DNA of 19,342 bases from an uncultured Clostridia bacterium. Its GTDB lineage: Bacteria > Bacillota > Clostridia > Oscillospirales > Acutalibacteraceae. The position numbers were made by a program, and so were the translations under genes. The notes beneath the pieces were generated by a model. That model was not told the origin of the DNA. It made no database searches and saw only the letters and a program-made list of their open reading frames with translations. The first letter of the stretch is position 1; each line of letters starts with the position of its first letter. Where the stretch lies: positions 1 to 19,342 of the forward strand of contig CALCHE010000053.1 in the NCBI GenBank assembly GCA_937901145.1. Direction: 5' to 3'. Below are positions 7,434-13,680 of this stretch, in pieces.

Positions 7434-7503
7434 CATCAAGTCTTTTTATGTTTACGATGTATAATTTACAGTTATTAAACTTTTATGTTATTACGCTCAG
7501 GCT
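7434..7503. other. Intergenic AT-rich spacer, nothing recognised
   Basis: Part of the 999-bp gene-free interval 7054-8052. Between repeat copy 3 and the hairpin chain there is only AT-rich sequence with an isolated TATAAT (7460-7465) lacking a -35 partner. Likewise 7727-7793 and 7989-8052 show no gene or clear signal. Confidence 0.5.
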
Positions 7504-7726
7504 GCATCGTCGCCGAAGCGCGTCCTGTGGACGATGAAGCGAGGTGAGGATGGCGTAGCGGTCAAAGTTCATAGGCGCTCCAAGCCGTAATGAACTTTGG
7601 GAACCGCAAGAGTTATGGCTTTTACTTTGGCACCGAAGAGCGCCAAAGTAAACAAAGCGCCCTTTTTGCCTCGGAAAATACTTTCCTCGGTGACCGCCTT
7701 CGTAAATTCGGCGGAGATAAACCACC
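7504..7726. repeat. Chain of five hairpin-forming inverted repeats
   Basis: Successive stems: CATCGTC 7505-7511 / 7530-7536; GCGGT 7558-7562 / 7603-7607 enclosing AAAGTTCAT 7564-7572 / 7590-7598; TTTACTTTGGC 7621-7631 / 7642-7652 (11 bp perfect); GGAAA 7673-7677 / 7682-7686; and GGTG 7689-7692 / 7723-7726 enclosing CCGCC 7694-7698 / 7710-7714. The only long open frame through it (minus, 7483-7725) has no recognisable protein features or ribosome binding site. It reads as a structured non-coding or mobile repeat; strand and function are unknown. Confidence 0.55.
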
Positions 7727-7793
7727 GTCGTAGTAGTTTATTATTGATACTTCCTTAGTCCCGTTCGAAACAAATAGTTTGCATTATCATTCT

Positions 7794-7935
7794 TTCGGTA
7801 GCGCTTAACGGCTAATCCTCATAATAGGGTTGCCCCGTGACAGGGGCAAAGACAACTGATAAGGTTTCGGGTTTATAGGAATAATAGTGTGACCTATATG
7901 CTTATTCGGAGCTGATTGTACCTCACTACCGAATA
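7794..7935. other. Putative structured RNA or decayed repeat
   Basis: TTCGGTAG (7794-7801) pairs perfectly with CTACCGAA (7926-7933), closing a domain. Inside it are hairpins TTGCCCC/GGGGCAA (7830-7836/7843-7849) and TATAGG/CCTATA (7874-7879/7893-7898). It does not show the signatures of tmRNA, RNase P RNA, SRP RNA or a T-box. Alternatively it may be a frameshifted remnant of a short coding sequence: fragments such as ANPHNRVA and VTGAKTTDKVSGL can be read on the plus strand in successive frames. Confidence 0.3.
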
Positions 7936-7941
7936 TAAAAG

Positions 7942-7988
7942 CAAAAAAACCATTGTATCAGCTGAAAAAAACAGCTTTTACAATGGTT
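7942..7988 (-). terminator. Intrinsic terminator of the ECF/DUF4430 operon
   Basis: A long stem, AACCATTGTA with TACAATGGTT, and inside it AGCTG with CAGCT around a run of A. Read on the minus strand it ends in an uninterrupted T-tract (7949-7943). It lies 65 bp downstream of the ECF S-component stop. Confidence 0.85.
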
Positions 7989-8052
7989 CCTTTATTTGCG
8001 TGTTTTAAAAGGGCTTATAGCCCTATAAGTGCCTTTGAAAAAAATATAGAAG

Positions 8053-8559
8053 TTACTGTGTAACGGTTTTCTTCGCTCTTATCATAGCCTTGCTCATAGG
8101 CTTATAGAGAAGCAGCATAAGTACGAAATTTGCTCCTGCGTGAACGAAATCCCAGGGTATACCTGCTATCCACCAGGCGGAGGCCGCCTCTACGCTTCCT
8201 AAAAATAGTATCTTGCTCAGAGCACAGAGGAATCCGAAGGAAAGTCCGAAGATACCCGATATAATCGCCCAGGTGAGAGCTTCGTCACTTTTACGGAAAA
8301 ATCTTGCCACAAGAACGAGAAGAGGCCATGCGTAAAGATACATAACCCACCAGTCACCGAAGCCGAAAATCGCTCCCTCGATAAGGATGAACACGGGTAC
8401 AACGAAGTAAACCTTCCTGCCGAAATGCTTGGAGAACATAAGCAGCCAGAAGGAAGTAAGCTCGATGTTCGGCAGCTCCATCATAGCCACCTTGCATACC
8501 TCGATAACGGCTACCATTATGCCTACGAGAGCTACATCAAAAACGGAAGTTTTTTTCAT
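8053..8559 (-). CDS. ECF transporter S component (probable cobalamin/corrinoid)
   Basis: A 168-residue polytopic membrane protein with about six hydrophobic segments. The substrate-binding subunits of group II ECF transporters carry motifs seen here: ELPNIELTSFWLLMFSKHFG (27-46), a charged turn, EGAIFGFGDWWVMYLYAWPLL (about 61-81), and a C-terminal GIPWDFVHAGANFVLMLLLYKP (133-154). ATG 8559 lies one base after the DUF4430 stop (TGATATG), implying coupled translation. An upstream in-frame ATG at 8601 would overlap the conserved DUF4430 C-terminus by 41 bp, so it is less likely; neither start has a strong Shine-Dalgarno. The cobalamin riboswitch points to a corrinoid substrate, as in CbrT-type importers (inference). 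EcfA/EcfT are not in the window, so a shared module is expected. Confidence 0.85.
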   Translation of the reverse strand: MKKTSVFDVALVGIMVAVIEVCKVAMMELPNIELTSFWLLMFSKHFGRKVYFVVPVFILIEGAIFGFGDWWVMYLYAWPLLVLVARFFRKSDEALTWAIISGIFGLSFGFLCALSKILFLGSVEAASAWWIAGIPWDFVHAGANFVLMLLLYKPMSKAMIRAKKTVTQ

Positions 8560-8560
8560 A

Positions 8561-8956
8561 TCAGTAGGTGCTGTAAACGATTCTGAAAGCATCGCCGTCA
8601 TTTACAGGCTGTTCGGATACACCGTAATTACAGTATTCACCGTTTACATAAAAAGCCCAGTAAGAGGAATCGACATTGAAGTCAGCGGTTTCACCGTTTA
8701 TTTCACTGACGGAAAAGCCGTACTGTCCCTCTGAGCCGTCGAAGGTAAGACCTTCGGCGTCCTCCATAGCTCCGATAAGATATTCTGCATCGGTTTTTAC
8801 TTCATAGAGAGTGGCAGTTTCACTTTTGTTTATTACCTCGATAGTGATTTCTTTGGTTCCTTCTACAGGCTTTTCGCTGAAAGCAGAGTAGGCGAAAAAC
8901 ATTCCTGCTACCAGCACAGCCGCTAAAAGGAGAGCGATAATGTGTTTCTTTTTCAT
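8561..8956 (-). CDS. Membrane-anchored DUF4430 (transcobalamin-like) protein
   Basis: A 131-residue protein with an N-terminal hydrophobic anchor or signal (about 5-24) and no lipobox Cys. The rest is a DUF4430 domain: a first strand ITIEVINKSETATLYEVKTDAEYLIGAM (described, about 37-64), then GQYGFSVSEINGETADF, the hallmark SYWAFYVNGEYCNYGVS (98-114), and a terminal NDGDAFRIVY. This fold resembles the C-terminal cobalamin-contacting domain of transcobalamin/intrinsic factor. A frame extending to 9091 is open, but ATG 8956 is chosen because it starts the signal sequence and has AGGAAA about 8 nt upstream; the longer frame runs into the terminator and riboswitch. It is probably an extracytoplasmic corrinoid-binding partner of the adjacent S component (inference). 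Confidence 0.88.
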   Translation of the reverse strand: MKKKHIIALLLAAVLVAGMFFAYSAFSEKPVEGTKEITIEVINKSETATLYEVKTDAEYLIGAMEDAEGLTFDGSEGQYGFSVSEINGETADFNVDSSYWAFYVNGEYCNYGVSEQPVNDGDAFRIVYSTY

Positions 8957-9021
8957 TGTTTCATTTCCTTTCTTTTTTCTTTTGTCTGTCAATAAAAGAT
9001 TGTGAGCAGACATTTCAAGGA

Positions 9022-9048
9022 AACAAAAAACGACCCGAAAAGGTCGCA
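9022..9048 (-). terminator. Riboswitch-associated intrinsic terminator
   Basis: On the minus strand, CGACC pairs with GGTCG around a TTTTC loop (plus 9031-9046), followed directly by TTTTTTG. It sits between the cobalamin aptamer and the DUF4430 start codon, the position expected of an expression platform that stops transcription when the vitamin is bound. Confidence 0.85.
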
Positions 9049-9060
9049 AAGGCACACAGT

Positions 9061-9320
9061 TAACCTCAGGTGGCGGTTTACCCGACACCACGAAAATGTC
9101 CTTGCGTTAAGCCGGTTACTCGCAGCTCCACAATATCGTTACGGGCAGGTCTTCTGACTTCGGCTTTCATCACCCTTTTCCGTCTTCTCGCCTCGCAGAG
9201 AGACAATGACATAATGGAAAAGGACTCCTTCCTTACAGCGACGAGTTCGTGGGGGAATTTCACCCCGCTTCCCTTTTCACCTTACGGCCAAGACTGTCCT
9301 GACCGTCCGACACCTGTAAC
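9061..9320 (-). promoter_or_regulatory. Cobalamin riboswitch (aptamer)
   Basis: Read on the minus strand. The closing P1 stem is CAGGTGTCGG (plus 9316-9307) with CCGCCACCTG (plus 9076-9067), one mismatch, extended by GTTA/TAAC. The conserved core GGGAAGCGGGGTGAAATTCC is at plus 9273-9252, and the B12 box GAAGTCAGAAGACCTGCC at plus 9161-9144. These are diagnostic of adenosylcobalamin-class riboswitches. Binding should favour the downstream terminator at 9022-9048 and shut off the DUF4430/ECF operon. Confidence 0.95.
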
Positions 9321-9370
9321 GTTTTTATTAACTTTTCTGTGAAAGAAGCTCTTATACTTCTCCGACAGGT

Positions 9371-9399
9371 AAAATATCATAAAAAAAGCTTTCTGTCAA
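9371..9399 (-). promoter_or_regulatory. Promoter of the riboswitch/ECF operon
   Basis: On the minus strand TTGACA (9399-9394), 17 bp, TATTTT (9376-9371), with TG one base before the -10. The predicted start near 9364 leaves about 45 nt before the aptamer. Confidence 0.7.
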
Positions 9400-9410
9400 C
9401 ACTGTTTTTC

Positions 9411-9439
9411 TTGACTAAAGAGAAACTTTGTTTTATACT
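9411..9439 (+). promoter_or_regulatory. Promoter of the 9477-17171 operon
   Basis: TTGACT (9411-9416), 17 bp, TATACT (9434-9439). The -35 is 11 bp from the -35 of the divergent riboswitch promoter. The first gene starts 37 bp after the -10. Confidence 0.8.
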
Positions 9440-9476
9440 TATAATGTATAATTATATATAAAGAGGTAATGAAGGA

Positions 9477-10319
9477 ATGAAAAGTATTACCGAAAAGGCC
9501 AAAGAGAACATTATAATAGTCGCGCACAGAGGTGCCTGCGGAGGTAATATACCCTGTAACACGATGGCATCCTACGAAATAGCACTTAAACAGGGTGCGG
9601 ATATGATAGAGGCGGATGTGAGCGTCAGCGGTGACGGAAAGCTGTATCTTTTCCATCCGATGAAGGAAATGGCTCACTTCGGAAAGCCGCTTTATTTCGG
9701 TGCTCTGCCCCTTAGTGTCATAAAAAAACAGCACTATGTGAACTATGACCGCACGAAAACACAGTTTACGGTGTCGGATTTCGACGAGTTTCTGGAAAAT
9801 TTCAGGGACAGATGCTACATAAACATCGATAAATTCTGGTCGGCACCCGAAAAAATATACAAGGCTATAAAGGCTCACGGTATGACCGAGCAGTGTCTGG
9901 TTAAAAGTAAGCCGTCCAAAAAAGTTTTCGACCTTCTGGAAAATCTGGCTCCTGACCTTCCCTTTATACCCATCGTAAAGGAAGAGCATACATGTCACAC
10001 GGAACTGATGAAAAGAAACATCAATTACATCGGCGCTGAGGTTCTGTTCAAAAATGATAATTCTTATCTTGCCTCGGAGGAGTTCATAGGAAAAATGCAC
10101 TCCGACGGAAAGCTTCTGTGGGCAAATGCGATAATTTACGACTACCGTCAGCAGCTTTCGGGCGGTCACAGTGATGACAGCGCACTGACAGTCGACGAGG
10201 ATTACGGCTGGGGCTGGCTGGCAGATAAGGGTTTCGACTTTATTCAGACCGACTGGACGATGATGCTTACGGAATACCTGAAAAGAACGGGCAGATATTA
10301 CAGAGGAGGAACGGAATGA
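9477..10319 (+). CDS. Glycerophosphodiester phosphodiesterase family protein
   Basis: A 280-residue GDPD-fold (TIM-barrel) protein without signal peptide. Signature residues: H17-R18-G19, N28-T29 (canonical PENT is PCNT here), E45-A-D47 and H60, in the family order HRG-NT-GADxIExDV-DG-H. E45 and D47 would bind the divalent metal, and H17/H60 act in catalysis. The family hydrolyses glycerophosphodiesters to glycerol-3-phosphate and an alcohol. The PEN to PCN and HD to HP changes mean the exact substrate is uncertain. The C-terminus has a WANAIIYDY...DYGWGWLADKGFDFIQTDW barrel end typical of the family (residues about 220-262). AGAGGT lies upstream; the stop overlaps the next ATG (ATGA). First gene of a five-gene operon. 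Confidence 0.88.
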   Translation: MKSITEKAKENIIIVAHRGACGGNIPCNTMASYEIALKQGADMIEADVSVSGDGKLYLFHPMKEMAHFGKPLYFGALPLSVIKKQHYVNYDRTKTQFTVSDFDEFLENFRDRCYINIDKFWSAPEKIYKAIKAHGMTEQCLVKSKPSKKVFDLLENLAPDLPFIPIVKEEHTCHTELMKRNINYIGAEVLFKNDNSYLASEEFIGKMHSDGKLLWANAIIYDYRQQLSGGHSDDSALTVDEDYGWGWLADKGFDFIQTDWTMMLTEYLKRTGRYYRGGTE

Positions 10320-10876
10320 AAAACAAATTAGTTATATTTGACTGTTTCGGTGTTATCTTTGACGAAATTGCACCTGTCTTTTTCAGAAGGCATTTCGACG
10401 AAGAGACAGCCAAGACTCTCAAGGATAAATATTTCATCCCTGCCGATCTGGGTGAGATTACCCGTGAGGAACTCTTCGACCGTATGTCGGCTGAGTTGGG
10501 AATGAAAAAGGAAGATATTCTCAGTGAATGGAATGAGCTTATACGCCTGAGACCCTATATGGTAAAGGAAATAGAAAAAATCCGCGAAAAGGCTGATGTG
10601 GCACTTCTCTCAAATGCACCTCTCGGATTCGTAGAAAAGATTTTCGCAGAAAACGGTATTACGCATCTCTTTGACAAGATGTTCATTTCCTGTAACCTCA
10701 AAATGGCTAAGCCTGACCCGAAAATTTACCTTCACTGCATTTCCTCCTTCGGAAAAGAATATGAAGAAATCTATATGGTAGACGACAGCCTTCCCAATGT
10801 GGAAAAGCTGGGCGAGCTCGGAATTATCGGTGTTCACTTTAAAAATGCGGAAAGCCTCTGTCAGATAAAACTCTGA
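10316..10876 (+). CDS. HAD-superfamily hydrolase
   Basis: A 186-residue cytosolic protein with the four HAD motifs: motif I FDCFGVIFD with nucleophile D9; motif II LLSN with S99; motif III MAKPDP with K132; motif IV VDDS with D156/D157. An alpha-helical C1-type cap lies between motifs I and II (about 16-90). The residue two after the nucleophile, usually the Asp acid in phosphatases, is F11, as in haloacid-dehalogenase-like and epoxide-hydrolase N-terminal types. It may be a sugar phosphatase of the YihX kind or something else. The ATG is within the four-base overlap with the GDPD stop, and GAGGAGGA sits 5-6 nt upstream. The pairing could imply processing of phosphorylated products of the upstream diesterase (inference). 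Confidence 0.88.
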   Translation: MKNKLVIFDCFGVIFDEIAPVFFRRHFDEETAKTLKDKYFIPADLGEITREELFDRMSAELGMKKEDILSEWNELIRLRPYMVKEIEKIREKADVALLSNAPLGFVEKIFAENGITHLFDKMFISCNLKMAKPDPKIYLHCISSFGKEYEEIYMVDDSLPNVEKLGELGIIGVHFKNAESLCQIKL

Positions 10877-10929
10877 TGCTGACGGATGAATATATATTAA
10901 TCAATTACTCTGAAAAGGAGCGAATCAAA

Positions 10930-13659
10930 ATGGAAAACAATAAAACCTTTATTATCAAAAAGATTACAGCCTTAGCTATGGCTCTTCTGATGGTATTCTC
11001 AGCAGGCTTTACTCCTGCACTCGCTGTGGAGAGCGAAGGAAATGAATACATCGCTGCTGTCGGTGAAGCTCTCTATGAAAGCTTACAGGAAGCAGTTGAT
11101 AATGCTGAAAACGAAGCAGTAATCACTCTTCTCTCCGATGCAAACGGTGACGGTGTGATAGTTCCCGAAGGAAAAGAAATTACCTTTGACTTCAGCGGAT
11201 ACACATATACAGTAGACGGAAAGCTCGTAGGCTCAGCGGGAACAGAAACCTTAGGCTTCCAGCTTCTCAAGGGAGCAAAGGTAACCCTCAGAAACGGTAC
11301 TCTTAAGGCAGGCAAAGCAGTAAAATTCCTCGTTCAGAATTACAGTGACCTTACAGTAGAGGATATGACTCTCGATGTTACAGGCGTAGATTATCAGTAT
11401 GCTTATGCTCTTTCAAACAACTGTGGCGATATTACCGTAAAGGGCGCAACAAACATCAGCAGTGACTATGTAGCCTTCGACCTCTGGTATAACTTACAGG
11501 GTGCATATCCCGAAGGAGTAACCGTAACCTTCGACGAAACCTTCACAGGTACGGTTATCGGTGACATCGAATACGGTGCTTATGCGGGTATGAATACCGA
11601 AGGCTGGACAGAAAATGTTGTTCTTACAATCAAAAACGGTACATTCGAAGGCGAAATCGTAAAATCATCCTCATTCGAAGAAAAAGCAAACATCACAGTA
11701 TACAGCGGTACATTTGCAGACGGAGATGTAGCAGAGTACTGTGCAGAGGACTTTAAAGCAGTAGCTGACGGTGAAAAATTCAAGGTAGTACCCAAGGATT
11801 ACATCGTTACTGCATCAAACGGTAAGAAATACGAAAAGATACAGGAAGCAGTAGACAATGCCGCTGACGGAGATACACTCACTCTTCTTACTGACGCAAA
11901 CGGTGACGGAATCTTCGTAACAGGTGACAAAAATATCACCTTTGACTTTGACGGTCATACCTATACAGTAGACGGTGAGCTTGTAGGCTCAAACGGAACA
12001 AAGAGTCAGGCTATGCATATGGAAAAGGGGGCCAAGATAACCCTTAAGGACGGTGCACTCGTAGCAGGCGGTGAGGTAAGAATGCTGGTGCAGAACTACT
12101 GTGACCTCACTCTCGATAATTTCGATCTGTACACAAACGGCAAAAAGATTTACGCACTTTCAAATAACTGCGGTAATGTTCTCGTAACAGGAGACAGTGA
12201 TATCACAAGTTCAGCGGTAGCTTTTGACCTCTGGTATAATTTACAGGGCGCATATTCCGAGGGTGTAAGAGTAATCTTCGATGAAAACTATACAGGTACA
12301 GTTATCGGTGATATGGAATACGGTGCTTATGCTTATGAAGAAGGCTTCACCGAAAAGACAGCACTTGTTATCAAAAACGGTACATTCGAGGGTAAAATAA
12401 AGAATCTTAACGAAAAAGATATTTATGCAGGTGATATGAACATCACTCTTTACGGCGGTATCTTTACTGAAAAGGTATTACAGCAGTGGTGTGCTGAAGG
12501 CAGTGACGCCGCAGAGTTTGACGACGGAACCTATGGACCTTGCTTCCACGATTTCACTGAGAAGACAGAGGACAGAGCTCATTTCTGTGCAGCAGCAAGC
12601 TGTGAAAAGGGTAATGTCTACTACTATGACTGCAGCAGATGTGAAAAAATAAGCAGAGATAAGACCTTCGATGACGGTGCTAAGCTCGGACACAGCTTCA
12701 GCTCACATATTTATAATAATGATGCTACCTGTACTGAAGACGGCACAGCGACAGCTTTCTGCGGAAACTGTAACAGCTCGGAAACTATCATTTTAAAAGG
12801 CAGTGCAAAGCACGGCTGGGGCGAATGGACAGTAGCAAAAGCAGCCACCTGTACTGTAAACGGCACAGAGGAAAGACTCTGTGATGTATGCGGTGAAAGA
12901 GAAGAACGACAGATTACCGCAAAGCATAACTACAGCAGTGTGTTCGTTACAGATGTGGAGGCTAAGTGCGGTAAACCGGGAAGTAAATCCCGTCACTGTA
13001 TCTACTGTGATGCGAAAACCGACATCACCTCCATTCCTGCTAAAACTCATATAAATAAGGTTACCGTTACACCGGCTACTCTCAAAGGACCCGGCTACAC
13101 AACTACAACCTGTACTCTCTGCGGAAATACTTCTTCTGTAAAGATTTTCAGAATAAAGACAGTAAAGCTTGCCAAGACAACCTATACCTACACAGGTAAG
13201 GCCTTTAAGCCGGCTGTTACCGTAAAGGACTATAACGGTAAAACACTCGTAAACGGCAAGGACTATACCGTTAAGTATTCAAATAATAAGGCTATCGGTA
13301 AGGGTAAGGCTGTAATTACCTTCAAGGGTAACTATTCAGGTACAAAGACTCTCACCTTCAGCATCAATCCCGCAAAGGTAGGCTCTCTCAAGCTCACTGC
13401 AAAGAACGACTCAATGGCTCTTTCCTGGAAGACAGTAAAGGGTGCAGACGGCTATCAGATAAGCTATTCGACCTCAAAGAAGTTCACCAAGAAAACCACA
13501 AAGACTACCTATATCAAAAAGCAGAAGACAAAGAAGGCTACTCTCAAAAAGCTCAAGGACAGCAAAAAGTACTATGTCAGAATCAGAGCCTACAAAAAGG
13601 TCAGCGGTAAGAATGTTTTCGGTGCATACAGCAGTGTTAAAAATGTAAAGGTTAAATAA
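10930..13659 (+). CDS. Large secreted modular surface protein
   Basis: A 909-residue protein. The open frame begins at 10876, but ATG 10930 has AAGGAG about 10 nt upstream and begins a classical signal peptide ending in ALA at about residue 32. Two homologous segments of ~240 residues (about 41-280 and 294-525) share QEAVDNA, TLL-x-DANGDG, ITFDF-x-GxTYTVDG, FDLWYNLQGAY and TGTVIGD-x-EYGAY; they resemble a right-handed beta-helix. Next is a Cys-x-x-Cys-rich stretch (about 537-737) with repeated HxFxxH...ATCT...C-x-x-C units found in clostridial surface proteins. Then comes an MBG/Ig-like domain (about 743-817; YTGKAFKPAVTVKDYNGKTL) and a C-terminal FN3 domain (about 818-909). No sortase motif or SLH domains. 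Role probably adhesion or polysaccharide binding (inference). Confidence 0.87.
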   Translation: MENNKTFIIKKITALAMALLMVFSAGFTPALAVESEGNEYIAAVGEALYESLQEAVDNAENEAVITLLSDANGDGVIVPEGKEITFDFSGYTYTVDGKLVGSAGTETLGFQLLKGAKVTLRNGTLKAGKAVKFLVQNYSDLTVEDMTLDVTGVDYQYAYALSNNCGDITVKGATNISSDYVAFDLWYNLQGAYPEGVTVTFDETFTGTVIGDIEYGAYAGMNTEGWTENVVLTIKNGTFEGEIVKSSSFEEKANITVYSGTFADGDVAEYCAEDFKAVADGEKFKVVPKDYIVTASNGKKYEKIQEAVDNAADGDTLTLLTDANGDGIFVTGDKNITFDFDGHTYTVDGELVGSNGTKSQAMHMEKGAKITLKDGALVAGGEVRMLVQNYCDLTLDNFDLYTNGKKIYALSNNCGNVLVTGDSDITSSAVAFDLWYNLQGAYSEGVRVIFDENYTGTVIGDMEYGAYAYEEGFTEKTALVIKNGTFEGKIKNLNEKDIYAGDMNITLYGGIFTEKVLQQWCAEGSDAAEFDDGTYGPCFHDFTEKTEDRAHFCAAASCEKGNVYYYDCSRCEKISRDKTFDDGAKLGHSFSSHIYNNDATCTEDGTATAFCGNCNSSETIILKGSAKHGWGEWTVAKAATCTVNGTEERLCDVCGEREERQITAKHNYSSVFVTDVEAKCGKPGSKSRHCIYCDAKTDITSIPAKTHINKVTVTPATLKGPGYTTTTCTLCGNTSSVKIFRIKTVKLAKTTYTYTGKAFKPAVTVKDYNGKTLVNGKDYTVKYSNNKAIGKGKAVITFKGNYSGTKTLTFSINPAKVGSLKLTAKNDSMALSWKTVKGADGYQISYSTSKKFTKKTTKTTYIKKQKTKKATLKKLKDSKKYYVRIRAYKKVSGKNVFGAYSSVKNVKVK

Positions 13660-13680
13660 GTTCCTGAAGGAGAAAATATA

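Noticed and set aside
7483..7725. Minus-strand open frame through the hairpin chain
   Set aside because: No ribosome binding site or protein family; its composition follows the inverted repeats. Treated as repeat-derived.
7754..7775. Possible tRNA T-arm (CCGTTCGAAACAA)
   Set aside because: No acceptor, D or anticodon stem could be matched around it.
8957..9091. N-terminal extension of the DUF4430 frame, starting upstream
   Set aside because: It would place the start in the aptamer and translate the terminator; the signal peptide and ribosome binding site match ATG 8956.
9396..10169. Long minus-strand open frame (257 codons) opposite the GDPD gene
   Set aside because: The plus strand has all GDPD motifs, a promoter and a ribosome binding site. 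The antisense translation shows no domain and it is a codon-bias shadow.
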